A stretch of DNA of 64,000 nucleotides, taken from contig CP075365.1 in the NCBI GenBank assembly GCA_019454125.1, positions 372,001 through 436,000 on the forward strand, read 5' to 3'. The first letter of the stretch is position 1; each line of letters opens with the position of its first letter. Below the pieces are notes generated by a model. The model was not told the origin of the DNA. It searched no databases and saw nothing but the letters and a program-made list of their open reading frames with translations. Origin of the DNA: Fimbriimonadaceae bacterium (GTDB taxonomy: Bacteria; Armatimonadota; Fimbriimonadia; Fimbriimonadales; Fimbriimonadaceae). This document shows, in pieces, positions 32,071-41,048 of this stretch. The translations under genes were made by a program, and so were the position numbers.

Positions 32071-33072
32071 GTGCAGGCCACAGTCATTGGCGCGGGAAGT
32101 TGGGGCACGGCCCTGGCCCTGGTGCTCGCCCGAAACGGGCACGAAGTGCGGATCGTCGGGCGGGAGTCCGACGCCCTCGAGACGCTCAACGCCCGCCGGG
32201 AGAACTTGCGCTACCTGCCCGGGTTCGTGCTGCCGGAAGGGCTCCGCGTCGAGAGTCTCGACGAGGCCGAACCGGAACCCGGCCTCACCGTGATCGCGGT
32301 GCCTTCCGCCGCCGTAGGCGACGTCGTCCCCGTCGCGCGAGAAGCGGACGCCGTCGTCGTGGCGAGCAAGGGCCTCGGCGCGGGCGGGCTCCGCCCTTCC
32401 GAGACCGTGCGCCGATCCGGTCTGGCCAATCCCCTCGTCAGCCTCAGCGGTCCGAACCTCGCGGTCGAGCTGGCCCGGGGCATCCCGACCGTCGCGGTGG
32501 CGGCCGGCGCGCCGGGCGAGTGCGAGACCGCCGCCGAGAGCGTCCGGGACGCCTTTATGTGCCGTTCTTTTCGGGTCTACGTGACAGACGACGCCCTTGG
32601 CGTGGAACTGGCCGGCGCCCTCAAGAACGTCTACGCGATCGCGGCCGGCATGTCCGACGGCCTCGGCTTCGGCGACAACACGAAGGGCGCGCTCCTGGCC
32701 CGCGGCCTCACCGAAATGGCGCGGATCGGACTGGCGATGGGGGCGAAGCTAGAGACGTTCATCGGCATCGCCGGGGTCGGCGACCTCTTCGCCACCGCGA
32801 ACTCGCGCCTGAGCCGCAACTACCGGGTCGGCCTTGGATTGGGGCAAGGGCGGGGCCTTGACAGCCTCCTCGAAGAAATCGGCCAAGTCGCCGAGGGCGT
32901 CACCACGACCGCCCACGGCCTGGAACTCACGAAACGGCTCGAAGTCGAGGCGCCGATCATGGAGGTCGTCCAGGGCGTTATGGAAGGGCGGTATGACGTC
33001 CGCTCCGCCGTCAACAGCCTTATGGAACGCGCGCCGAAACGTGAGGGGCTGGGGCTGCCCGCCAAACCATGA
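32071..33072 (+). CDS. gpsA: Glycerol-3-phosphate dehydrogenase [NAD(P)+]
   Basis: 333 residues from GTG. The N-terminal Rossmann motif VIGAGSWGTALALVLARNGH; then ASKGL, SLSGPNLAVELARGIPT, and the catalytic-Lys block ELAGALKNVYAIAAGMSDGL followed by GDNTKGALLARGLTEM and GVGDLFATANSRLSRNYRVG. It reduces dihydroxyacetone phosphate to sn-glycerol-3-phosphate for phospholipid synthesis. The stop overlaps the folK start (ATGA), so the two are translationally coupled. Confidence 0.96.
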   Translation: MQATVIGAGSWGTALALVLARNGHEVRIVGRESDALETLNARRENLRYLPGFVLPEGLRVESLDEAEPEPGLTVIAVPSAAVGDVVPVAREADAVVVASKGLGAGGLRPSETVRRSGLANPLVSLSGPNLAVELARGIPTVAVAAGAPGECETAAESVRDAFMCRSFRVYVTDDALGVELAGALKNVYAIAAGMSDGLGFGDNTKGALLARGLTEMARIGLAMGAKLETFIGIAGVGDLFATANSRLSRNYRVGLGLGQGRGLDSLLEEIGQVAEGVTTTAHGLELTKRLEVEAPIMEVVQGVMEGRYDVRSAVNSLMERAPKREGLGLPAKP

Positions 33073-33575
33073 CCCCCGTCGTCATCGCGCTCGGCGCGAA
33101 CCTGGGCGACCGCCGCACGCAGATGGTGGCCGCCCTCGGCCGCATCTCCCAGTTCGTGCGGGTCGAGAGGGTCTCGAGCCTTTACGAGTCCGCACCGATG
33201 TACCTCGAAGCGCAGCCAAGCTTTTACAACGCCGTCCTTACCGGCCACACCAAGATCGGCCCCTACGCACTGCTGAAAAAACTGAAGGCGGTGGAGCATG
33301 GGCTGGGAAGGCGCACCCGAGAAGCGAACGGCCCCCGCGAGCTGGACCTCGACATCATCCTCTATGGCGCGCTGCTTCTGCGTTCGGCGCGGCTTTGGCT
33401 CCCGCACCCCCGGGCGGCCGAGCGGCGTTTCGTGCTCCTGCCCTTGGTGGAGATCGCGCCGGACGCTTGGATTCCCGGTTGGGGCTCCGCGCTCGAACTC
33501 TTGCGCCGCGACGAGGTGTCTCAACAAGACGTCCAGAAGGTTGCCGATGCCGACGTTCCGTTTCGAAGGCTCTGA
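33069..33575 (+). CDS. folK: 2-amino-4-hydroxy-6-hydroxymethyldihydropteridine pyrophosphokinase
   Basis: 168 residues from ATG overlapping gpsA. HPPK signature: ALGANLGDRR at the start, SSLYESAPMYLEAQPSFYNA, and NGPRELDLDIILYG with the metal-binding D-x-D. LPHPRAAERRFVLLPLVEIA completes it. It transfers pyrophosphate from ATP to the pterin in folate synthesis. The rest of the folate genes are elsewhere. Its end overlaps the next gene by 29 bases. Confidence 0.95.
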   Translation: MTPVVIALGANLGDRRTQMVAALGRISQFVRVERVSSLYESAPMYLEAQPSFYNAVLTGHTKIGPYALLKKLKAVEHGLGRRTREANGPRELDLDIILYGALLLRSARLWLPHPRAAERRFVLLPLVEIAPDAWIPGWGSALELLRRDEVSQQDVQKVADADVPFRRL

Positions 33576-34863
33576 TGTCGTCGGGTCTCCCCGCGAGGGG
33601 CAGATCACGGCGAGCGACGCGAACGCCGCGGTCGCCCAGCTATCGCGCCAGGGCGTGCGGGTCTCGCGCATCGCCATCGCCACCCAATCGGCCCCAGCCC
33701 CGGCCCCAGCGACAAAGCCCCGGCTCACCGCCGCTCCCGCCGTCCGGCCCGCGGCAGTCCAGCCGACGGCGGACCGGCCCCAACCGACGGCGGTCCGCAC
33801 CCCGAAGGTTTCGAACCGGCACCTCTCGTTCCTCTTCGCCCAGCTGGCCTCGCTCTGGAACGCGGGCGTCGCCCCGTCCCTCGCCGTCTCCCGGCTGGCA
33901 GACCAGGAAAGGCGTCCCCACCTGCGGGGTGCGCTCACCGAGATCGCCCGCGAGACCGCCGAGAAGGGAAGCCTGAGCAGCGGAATGGCCCGCTATCCGG
34001 ACATCTTCGCCCCGGGCACGGTCGGCGCCATCGCCGCCGCGGAAGCGGGCGGCTACCTGCCCGAGACCTGCCGCGAGCTCGAGGAACGCTATCGGGACGC
34101 CTCCGTCGTCGGGCTCCACTCGCGCCTTCTGCGGGCAGAGGTCTTGATCGCGGGCTTAATCGGCATCCCCCTCGCGGTGACCTGGACAAAGGCCAGCGTC
34201 GTGATGACGGACGAGATCGTAAACGGGGGCGCGGACAGCGCCGACGTCCGCCTCGATATCCTCTTCCGTGAGGCTTGGAGGGCGTTTTTCGGCTGGCCGG
34301 TCTGGATGATGGTCGGTGGCTTCGCCCTGTACCTGCTCGTGCGCTGGGCCATGAAGCAGCGCGGACAGCTCTCGCTCCGCCACCGGATCGGTCTGGCGCT
34401 CCCCGTTTTCGGCCATTTCGCCAAGCAGCAGAACCTGGCCGCGTTCAACCGGCACCTGGAGCGGCTCTCGGCCGCAGGGCTGCACCCTGCCCTGGCGTGG
34501 CGGCTTGCGGCCGGCGCCGTGCCGAACACGGCCTTCCGCGACCGTCTGCTTAGCGGGCTGCAAGGAGCGGGCGAACAGACCCCCTACGCCCAGATCCTCC
34601 AGAGGGCGCGGGTGCTCGGCGCGGAGGAGAGCCACGTCGTGGCGAACGCCGAGTTCACGGGGACCCTCCCCGACGCCTTCCGCCACCTCGTCCGCTCGGC
34701 CGAGGAAAAGCAGGCGGTTTGGGCCAAAGCCCGGCTCGTCACGTTCATGACCTCGGCGGCGGTCCTGACGGGCCTCTTGGTCTTGGTCGCGCTCACCACT
34801 TTCTACGGCGGCTACTACCAGGGCGTGATCAACGCGGCCCTCAAAGGAACCGAGGGAGAATAG
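33547..34863 (+). CDS. Type II secretion/type IV pilus inner-membrane platform protein (GspF/PilC-like)
   Basis: 438 residues. ATG 33547 (MPTFRFEG) matches the usual PilC N-terminus; longer frames overlap folK entirely. A Pro/Ala-rich linker (about residues 45-85) precedes two T2SSF domains: LASLWNAGVAPSLAVSRLAD and AIAAAEAGGYLPETCRELEE in the first, AFNRHLERLSAAGLHPALAW in the second. Three membrane helices are placed as in the family. PilC forms the cytoplasmic-membrane base through which PilB drives pilin assembly. Paired with a second PilC-like gene 34 bases downstream; no ATPase or prepilin peptidase adjoins. Confidence 0.85.
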   Translation: MPTFRFEGSDVVGSPREGQITASDANAAVAQLSRQGVRVSRIAIATQSAPAPAPATKPRLTAAPAVRPAAVQPTADRPQPTAVRTPKVSNRHLSFLFAQLASLWNAGVAPSLAVSRLADQERRPHLRGALTEIARETAEKGSLSSGMARYPDIFAPGTVGAIAAAEAGGYLPETCRELEERYRDASVVGLHSRLLRAEVLIAGLIGIPLAVTWTKASVVMTDEIVNGGADSADVRLDILFREAWRAFFGWPVWMMVGGFALYLLVRWAMKQRGQLSLRHRIGLALPVFGHFAKQQNLAAFNRHLERLSAAGLHPALAWRLAAGAVPNTAFRDRLLSGLQGAGEQTPYAQILQRARVLGAEESHVVANAEFTGTLPDAFRHLVRSAEEKQAVWAKARLVTFMTSAAVLTGLLVLVALTTFYGGYYQGVINAALKGTEGE

Positions 34864-34897
34864 ACGCGCCTTTCAGCCGATAACAGACGAGGGAACG

Positions 34898-36154
34898 ATG
34901 CCGATCTTCGAGTACAGCGCGACCAACCCGGAAGGCCGCACGGTCAACGGCACCGTCCATGGCGCATCCATGGACGCGGCGGCACGGTCGCTGGTCACCC
35001 AGGGCCTACAGGTGACCTCGCTCGCCGTCGCGGTCATGCCAGAAGAGCCGCGCCCCGCCTCCCCCGCCGCGCCGCAGACCGAGGGCGTCGCCCCACAGGA
35101 AGCGCCCCCCACCACCCCGAGGAGCCGGTTCGTCACCGACGTCGCGGGGCCGCTTGTCGGCCAAGTGCCGCTCACCTCGCTCCACTTCTTCTTCCGCCAG
35201 CTCTCCTCCATGATGCACGCGGGCATCAACCCGTCGGACGCCTTGGACACCCTGAGCCACAGCACCACCAGCCCGAAGCTCCGCACCGTGCTCCGCGAGA
35301 CCCGAGACCACGTCGTCGCCGGCCGGCCGATGAGCGTCGGCTTCCAGCGCTACCCCGAAGTCTTCTCGCCGCTCATCCTGAGCCTCGTGCGGGTGGGGGA
35401 ACAAGGCGGCATGCTGGACGAGCAGTTCAAGCTCATCGCCGACTACTTGGAGCGGGACATCGCCCTGCGCAACATGATCCGCCGCGAGACCTTTTGGCCA
35501 AAGGTGACCGTTTTCTTCTCCATCCTCATCATCCTGGCGGCCAACGCGGTGATCGCAAGCGTTGCCCCGGGGAGGCAGGGGCTTCCCACGCCGACCTTCA
35601 TCTGGATCGGGGCAACGGTCTTCTTCGCCGCCTGGTTCATCTTTGTCCGGTGGGGCTTGCGAATCCCTGCCGTGAAACACACGGTGGACTCGATCTTGGT
35701 CGTCCTGCCCTGGTTCGGGAGCATGGTGAACGGCTTTGCCATGGCCAAGTTCGGACGCGCCTTCGGGGCGCTCTACAAAGGGGGCGTGGCCATCCCCGTC
35801 GCCGTGAAGCTTGCCGCCGACGCCTGCGGGAACGAGGCCGTGCGGTCAAAGATCTATCCCGCCGCCCAGCGCCTGGAGTCGGGGGCCGGGATCACCGAGA
35901 CCTTCGCCGCCACCGGCGGGTTCAGCCGCATCGTGCTGGATATGACCCGCACGGGCGAGACCACGGGCCAGCTCGACCAGATGCTCACAAAAGTGGCCGA
36001 GTACTACGAGGAAGAGGGCCAGATCCGCGCCCAACAAGCCACCAAGGTCTTTGGCGTCATAACGCTCCTGATCGTCGCGATCTACGTGCTCTACATCCTG
36101 TTCACCTTCTATTCGGGCTACTTCGGCGGGATGATGGGGCAAGCGAACGGGTAA
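34898..36154 (+). CDS. Type IV pilus assembly protein PilC / GspF
   Basis: 418 residues from ATG. MPIFEYSATNPEGRTVNGTV is the classic PilC/GspF start. FFFRQLSSMMHAGINPSDAL and SLVRVGEQGGMLDEQFKLIA mark domain 1; FGRAFGALYKGGVAIPVAVK and MTRTGETTGQLDQMLTKVAE mark domain 2; the C-terminal helix is ITLLIVAIYVLYILFTFYSG. It is closer to canonical PilC than its upstream neighbour, from which it differs in linker and loops, so the pair may form a hetero-oligomeric platform. It could serve the many scattered prepilins of this genome. Confidence 0.9.
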   Translation: MPIFEYSATNPEGRTVNGTVHGASMDAAARSLVTQGLQVTSLAVAVMPEEPRPASPAAPQTEGVAPQEAPPTTPRSRFVTDVAGPLVGQVPLTSLHFFFRQLSSMMHAGINPSDALDTLSHSTTSPKLRTVLRETRDHVVAGRPMSVGFQRYPEVFSPLILSLVRVGEQGGMLDEQFKLIADYLERDIALRNMIRRETFWPKVTVFFSILIILAANAVIASVAPGRQGLPTPTFIWIGATVFFAAWFIFVRWGLRIPAVKHTVDSILVVLPWFGSMVNGFAMAKFGRAFGALYKGGVAIPVAVKLAADACGNEAVRSKIYPAAQRLESGAGITETFAATGGFSRIVLDMTRTGETTGQLDQMLTKVAEYYEEEGQIRAQQATKVFGVITLLIVAIYVLYILFTFYSGYFGGMMGQANG

Positions 36155-36240
36155 GGGCTTAACGACCAAATTAATCTGAAGCTCGCCAGAGATTTGCGCA
36201 CGCCCAAACCTCTGCCGCCCCCGTCAGGGTATTAGAAGCT

Positions 36241-37350
36241 GTGCGGACGCACTACGACACTTTGGGCCTCAAGTGGGGCGCGTCCGTGGAGGACGTCAAG
36301 GCCGCCTATCGTCGGCTGGCCCGAGAGGAACACCCCGACGTTTCCAGCCGGCCGGACGCGCAGGACCGGTTCCGGGCCATTCAAGAGGCTTACGAAGTGC
36401 TGACCGACGATCGTCGGAAGACCGCCTACGACGCCATCCTCAACAAGAACAGCGAGGCAGAGAAGGAGCGGCGACGCCGCCAGAAGGAGCGCGAGGAAGA
36501 GGAGCGGCTCATGCGTCTGGCCGAAGAGCGCATGCGCGACCAAGCCCCTCGGACCCATATCGACCAAGAGGCCGTCCGCCACGTCACCGCCCTCGTCAAC
36601 CAAGGGCGCTTCATCGAGGCGGAACAAGAAGCCCTCAAGATGCTCCAACAAGAGAGCAGGCAGCCCGTGCCCTATGCCGTGCTCGGGGACGTCGCCCGCT
36701 ACCGTGGCAACCTCAAGAAGGCGCTGGAGAACTACGGCTACGCGGCCCAGTACGAACCCGCCAACCCCATCTATCAACGCAAGTACGAAGAGGTCATGGT
36801 CGCGTTGAACGACCCCGCCGCAAACTATCGCCCCACCCTCACGGACTTGCCGGAAGTCAACGCGGCGCCGCTCGTGGTCTCCATCGGCCTCGTTCTCGGG
36901 GCCGCGATCTATACGTTCTTCGCCCAGGACCAGGCCTTGCGCCTGCCCTTGGTCACGGAGTGGACGGCCAGCGTCATCGCCATGCTGCCGGTGGCGGGCG
37001 TCGTCCTGGGCGCGGGGCTCGCCGCCTCCGGCGCCATCGCCAAGTACCGGGCCGTGAGCGGCAGCGCCACGATGACCCTGCCTCCTGCCGTCGCCCTGGC
37101 CCTCCTTTCGCTGGTCTCGTATTGGCTCGCGGCGGCCGTCTACTTTGTCGTCGGGACGCGGCAGCAGACCTTTAACCGCTCGCTCTCGCTCCTGCTCGGC
37201 GCGGTCGGCGCGGTGACCGTGCTGTTCGGCCTCTTCGGCATGTTCCGGTCCGGGACTCTCGGCATGCAGAACCTCGTCTTCGGGGGGAACCTCGTCTATA
37301 TCGGGTCGCTTGTGGGATGGCTTATCGGAGACGCCCTGCGCCGCATCTGA
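36241..37350 (+). CDS. DnaJ-domain membrane protein
   Basis: 369 residues from GTG. J domain at residues 1-65: THYDTLGLKWGASVEDVKAA, YRRLAREEHPDVSSRPDAQD with an intact HPD tripeptide. A charged coiled coil (about 70-100, EAEKERRRRQKEREEEERLM) leads to a TPR-like stretch (VNQGRFIEAEQEALKMLQQE; GNLKKALENYGYAAQYEPAN), then about six membrane helices (205-365). Probably recruits DnaK to the membrane, with the TPR part binding clients. The combination is not a standard named chaperone. Confidence 0.75.
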   Translation: MRTHYDTLGLKWGASVEDVKAAYRRLAREEHPDVSSRPDAQDRFRAIQEAYEVLTDDRRKTAYDAILNKNSEAEKERRRRQKEREEEERLMRLAEERMRDQAPRTHIDQEAVRHVTALVNQGRFIEAEQEALKMLQQESRQPVPYAVLGDVARYRGNLKKALENYGYAAQYEPANPIYQRKYEEVMVALNDPAANYRPTLTDLPEVNAAPLVVSIGLVLGAAIYTFFAQDQALRLPLVTEWTASVIAMLPVAGVVLGAGLAASGAIAKYRAVSGSATMTLPPAVALALLSLVSYWLAAAVYFVVGTRQQTFNRSLSLLLGAVGAVTVLFGLFGMFRSGTLGMQNLVFGGNLVYIGSLVGWLIGDALRRI

Positions 37351-37874
37351 ACGGCGCACGCCGCATTCAGGTCACGGGCATCTCCAGCGTGGGAAAATCC
37401 ACTCTGGCCCGGGCTCTGAGCGACCGCCTCGGCATCCCCCTCGTGGAACTCGACGAGATCTATTGGGACCCCGGCTGGACGCCGAACCCTGATCGCATGT
37501 CCGCGGTCATGGCGGAGGTCGCCCAAGAAGACGAGTGGATCGTGTCGGGGAGCTATTCGAAGTTCCGCCACATCTGGGCCAGCCGCCTCGACGCCCTGGT
37601 CTGGCTGGACTTTCCTATCCACATCCCCCTGGGACGCTGCCTTCTGCGGTGTGTCCGGCGGGCGGTGTCCGGCGAGACCGTGTGCAACGGCAACCGCGAG
37701 AGCCTAGCGAACACCTTCTTCAGCCGCAAGTCGCTCTTGCTGTGGATCGTGACCCAACACCGCCGAAACCGGCAGTCGACCTTGGCGCTGGCCGAGGCCC
37801 TGGAAGCCGAGGGCAGGGTCGTGGTGCGGCTGGGCTCGCCCCGGGCCACGAAGGAATGGCTCGGAAGCCTTTGA
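37317..37874 (+). CDS. P-loop NTPase, adenylate-kinase-like (FlaR type)
   Basis: 185 residues from ATG 37317, overlapping the DnaJ gene by 34 bases; a downstream start near the P-loop cannot be excluded. Walker A VTGISSVGKSTLARALSDRL, then VELDEIYWDPGW, WIVSGSYSKF and ALVWLDFPIHIPLGRCLLRC, with GNRESL. This is the pattern of small kinases annotated as DNA topology modulation protein FlaR or AAA-family ATPase. The phosphate acceptor is unknown. A hairpin terminator follows. Confidence 0.75.
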   Translation: MAYRRRPAPHLNGARRIQVTGISSVGKSTLARALSDRLGIPLVELDEIYWDPGWTPNPDRMSAVMAEVAQEDEWIVSGSYSKFRHIWASRLDALVWLDFPIHIPLGRCLLRCVRRAVSGETVCNGNRESLANTFFSRKSLLLWIVTQHRRNRQSTLALAEALEAEGRVVVRLGSPRATKEWLGSL

Positions 37875-37885
37875 ACAAGGGGCGT

Positions 37886-37917
37886 GGCGCGCACCCCCAA
37901 GAGCGAGGGTGCGCGCC
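37886..37917. terminator. Bidirectional hairpin terminator
   Basis: GGCGCGCACCC pairs perfectly with GGGTGCGCGCC around a ten-base loop, between two convergent genes. Confidence 0.7.
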
Positions 37918-37928
37918 TGCGAGTCGCG

Positions 37929-39710
37929 CTATCTCCGCCCGTTAACGTGGAACCGGTCGATCCTCGCCGTCCAGTTCGGCCCTGCGAGGATGCCGCTTTG
38001 GCGCCAACCCACGCGAGCCCTCACAGTCCGGGTCGCCGCATCGAAGAAGCGGGCGGGACTCGCCCCCGCGGGAACCGTGATGCGCGTCTCGGTCCCCGAT
38101 GCCGAGCGGGTGTCGATCGTCTCCCACTGGTTCGTCTGCACGTTGAGCAGCTCGATCTTCTGGGTGATGGAGGAAGGCGGCACGGCCGTGACCGAGCTCG
38201 TCAAGTCCACCTCGAGCGAAGCGACCTGGGTCACACCGGTGACGAAGGTCGCCGTGCACCCCGCGTTCGGGCCGGTCGGGCCAAAGGCCGGAGCGTTCCG
38301 GACCTCGAAGCGGTTCCCATCGGTCTGGCAGAGCGAGTCCACGTTCCCCGCGATCTGGATCCCCCCGTTCGTGCCGGCCACCGTCGGCGCCGTGAACGGG
38401 TTGATCACAACATTGACGTAGCTGTCCGGATCGTTGTTCGGCCAGCTGGCGACGTAGTTGGGATAGACGCGCTGGCCGCCCCAACCCATGCCGAGATAGT
38501 CGCCGTAGAACGCCATGGCCCGGTTAAGGCCGTCGTTCATCATGTCGAACTTGAAGTTCGTCAGGATCTCGCGCGACCACGTCGCCCCTTGGTCGTCGCT
38601 GTAGGAGTAGTAGGCCTCCGTGATGCAGCTTGCCGTGTTGTTGTCGTTTTGGGGCGTCGACTCGGTGCTGTAGTAGAGCAAGTGGATGCGGCCCGTGCGG
38701 TCCACCTCGACCCAGGGGAAGAAGTGGTCTCGGCTGATGCTCGTGTTGCGGAAGAGCGGCGCGGGAGAGGTGAAGGTCGCCCCGCCGTCCGTCGACTTCT
38801 GGAAGAAGAGGTCGCAGTTCCGGTTCGAGCCGACCAGGTTGCCCGAGTCGGGCGAGACCGCATAGACCGCGCCCGTCACGGGGTCCACCGCGATCGACGG
38901 AATGGCGGGCACGCGGAAGTTGCCCGGGATAATCGGGCAGTCCTCGGTCCCCCAAGTCCCGACGCGGGTCAGCAGGGTCTGGGCGGCCAGGTAGCTGACT
39001 CCCCCGTTGGTGCTGCGCCGGAGCTGGAACGTTTGGTTCGAGAAGTTCCAGAAGGAGACGTAGACGTTGCCCTCCGGCCCGACACGGGGGTTGAAGCCCA
39101 GGCCCGAGCCGAGCGAGACCGGCGCCAGCCAGGTCAAGCCCAGGTCGTTCGACCGTGCCACGCCAAGGTTGTAAGCCACGTAGAGCCGCGTGCTGTTCGG
39201 ATCGCCGGGGACGATCCCGGCGGCGCCCCAAACCTTGTCTGTGCCGCCGTTCGCCTGCACCATGACCGGTGCGTCGAATGCGTTCACTCCAGGGGTCTTG
39301 CGCGCGAGGTAGACGCCGCCGTTACTCGCAAAGCTGATCGCTCCGGCCCATGTGTTGCCGGTGCGGTAGTCGTAGATCGTGAACGGGTCCCCTTCGACGC
39401 CGGACCGGTTCGCAGTTGGCGGGCGCAGGGTGAAGTCGGCCCAAGTGGCGCCGCCGTCCGAGCTGACGCCGACGCCACAACGGATCACTTCGGACCCGGT
39501 GCTCTCGCTCCAGTCGTTCCAGGACGTGACGATCTCGTTGCCTAGGGCGCCCACCGAGGCCGCGCTCATCTCGTTCGCGGCGAAGGTGCCCCTGCCCGTG
39601 TCCGTCCGGACAGGCGGGCCGATTAAGACGGACTGGGCCGAGACAAGGCCGGCGCAAGTCGCGAGTGCGGCCGTGAGAAGTCGGCGGCGGGTGGATAATC
39701 TTCGTTCCAT
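37929..39710 (-). CDS. Secreted Asp-box beta-propeller protein (cassette A)
   Basis: 593 residues. Signal peptide about 1-25 (RRRLLTAALATCAGLVSAQS). Five Asp-boxes are visible: SSDGGATW, SNDLGLTW, STNGGVSY, STDGGATF and SDDQGATW. They imply a sialidase-fold six-bladed propeller, but the sialidase catalytic set cannot be assigned, so no enzyme activity is claimed. After DYLGMGWGG a C-terminal module (about 440-593) contains QKIELLNVQTNQWETIDTRS and NWTARIDRFHV. It is clearly paralogous to the protein at 48831. It lies 21 bases after a TPR lipoprotein gene on the same strand, presumably one operon. Confidence 0.75.
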   Translation of the reverse strand: MERRLSTRRRLLTAALATCAGLVSAQSVLIGPPVRTDTGRGTFAANEMSAASVGALGNEIVTSWNDWSESTGSEVIRCGVGVSSDGGATWADFTLRPPTANRSGVEGDPFTIYDYRTGNTWAGAISFASNGGVYLARKTPGVNAFDAPVMVQANGGTDKVWGAAGIVPGDPNSTRLYVAYNLGVARSNDLGLTWLAPVSLGSGLGFNPRVGPEGNVYVSFWNFSNQTFQLRRSTNGGVSYLAAQTLLTRVGTWGTEDCPIIPGNFRVPAIPSIAVDPVTGAVYAVSPDSGNLVGSNRNCDLFFQKSTDGGATFTSPAPLFRNTSISRDHFFPWVEVDRTGRIHLLYYSTESTPQNDNNTASCITEAYYSYSDDQGATWSREILTNFKFDMMNDGLNRAMAFYGDYLGMGWGGQRVYPNYVASWPNNDPDSYVNVVINPFTAPTVAGTNGGIQIAGNVDSLCQTDGNRFEVRNAPAFGPTGPNAGCTATFVTGVTQVASLEVDLTSSVTAVPPSSITQKIELLNVQTNQWETIDTRSASGTETRITVPAGASPARFFDAATRTVRARVGWRQSGILAGPNWTARIDRFHVNGRR

Positions 39711-39731
39711 AGTGCGTTCAGTCCCCTTGCC

Positions 39732-40424
39732 TCACGGCTTGGTGGTGCCGGCCTCCGACCGGACGAGGTCCTTGAAGTGCGCGGGCACCGCGCCGCCGAG
39801 CCTCTCACAAGCCTCGATGTGCTTGAGGGCGCCATGGGCGTCACCGCGGTAATAGGTGGCGATGGCCAATCGGTCGTGGGCCTCCGCAATGGTTCCGTCC
39901 ACCGCGAGGAGGGCGCTCCATGCCGCGACCGTCGCCTCGGCGTCGCCCTTGGCGTCGACGAGCCTGGCCCAGGCCAGGCGGGCGTCCAGGTTCTTCGGCG
40001 AGAGCGAAACGGCGGTGCGGACCGCAGCCTCGGCCTCGGCGCTGCGGCCCTTCGGCACCAGCGCTTGGGCGAGGCCGAGGTAAGTCTCCGCCCGCCCAGG
40101 GGCCACGATGACCGCCTTCTTATAGGCCTCGATCGCGGCAGGGAAGTCGTTGGTCTCGAAGACGCGGTCGGCTTCGGCGGCAAGTCGTGCGCCGTCGGCG
40201 AGCGATCCGCGCGGGGCGATCTTGGCCGCCTCGGCCGTGAGCGTCACTTTGCCGGTAGAGAAGTCGAGACCGCGCAGAGCATCGCGCATGCGTGCCTCCT
40301 TGTAGTTCTCGATCGGGCTGGCGCCTCCGCCGCCCGTCTCCTCCGATCCTAAGTTTGTCCTTAAAAAGCAGCCGGCGAGCGCGGCCGCGGCAGCCGCCGC
40401 CGCCGTCCATCGTATCCAGTTCAT
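39732..40424 (-). CDS. TPR lipoprotein (cassette A)
   Basis: 230 residues. ATG 40424 follows AGGAAC. Lipobox ALAGC near residue 19. SPIENYKEARMRDALRGLDF follows the lipidated Cys and is conserved in the cassette B lipoprotein (TPVESPKE..RMADATRGL). Then four to five TPR-like repeats: PAAIEAYKKAVIVAPGRAET, GRSAEAEAAVRTAVSLSPKN, and GALKHIEACERLGGAVPAHF at the end. Probably anchored on the periplasmic or outer face and acting as a scaffold for the co-encoded propeller protein; that is an inference from the repeated gene pairing. Confidence 0.75.
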   Translation of the reverse strand: MNWIRWTAAAAAAAALAGCFLRTNLGSEETGGGGASPIENYKEARMRDALRGLDFSTGKVTLTAEAAKIAPRGSLADGARLAAEADRVFETNDFPAAIEAYKKAVIVAPGRAETYLGLAQALVPKGRSAEAEAAVRTAVSLSPKNLDARLAWARLVDAKGDAEATVAAWSALLAVDGTIAEAHDRLAIATYYRGDAHGALKHIEACERLGGAVPAHFKDLVRSEAGTTKP

Positions 40425-40576
40425 GTTAGGTTCCTGCACCAGACTTGGCCACAAGGCAGGGCTTAGCCCCTGCCCCCAAGCCCCGTCCTCATTGATCCTA
40501 CAACAGACGGGGGTCGAAAGGTCACGTTTTATTGCAAGGATATTCACTGGGAATCGCTGAATCCCCGCCCCGGGGA

Positions 40577-41011
40577 CTGTAGCCGCAGGTTGTCCGTCGC
40601 ATGCGCCAGCAGGCGACAGACCCTGCGAAGAAAGCGGGAACTCTCGGGAGCGCAGGGTCCCTCCGGGCGGCTGACGCCGACCTCCGAACAGCCTGCGCCT
40701 ACGGGTCGCCATGAACCCGGGTCTGCAAACCTGTAGCCGCAGGTTGTCCGTCGCATGCGCCAGCAGGCGACAGACCCTGCGAAGAAAGCGGGAACTCTCG
40801 GGAGCGCAGGGTCCTCCGGGCGGCTGACGCCGACCTCCGAACAGCCTGCGCCTACGGGTCGCCACGAACCCGGGTTTGCAAACCTGTAGTCGCAGGTTGT
40901 CCGGCCCATACGCCAGCAGGCGACAGACCCTGCGAAGAAAGCGGGAACTCTCGGGAGCGCAGGGTCCCTCCGGGCGGCTGACACCGACCTCTGAACAGCC
41001 TGCGCCCACGG
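40577..41011. repeat. Three tandem copies of a 154-bp repeat
   Basis: Copies start at 40577, 40731 and 40884; the third ends near 41011 after about 128 bases. Copies are about 95 % identical; copy 2 lacks one C near 40814, which makes the period 153. Each contains GACCCTGCG paired with CGCAGGGTC (inverted, about 23 bases apart) and AACCTGTAG with CAGGTT at the junction, so the transcript could fold. The rest of 40425-41048 (putative divergent promoter region between the lipoprotein and metG) shows no gene. Minus-strand open frames through it change frame between copies and are not credible proteins. Confidence 0.9.
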
Positions 41012-41048
41012 GGCGGGGAGGGTGGGAGAAGTACACTTGAGTTCCGCC

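Noticed and set aside
37929-39710. Sialidase activity for the Asp-box propeller
   Set aside because: Asp-boxes are structural; the arginine triad, Tyr/Glu and Asp of sialidases could not be placed, so only the fold is claimed.
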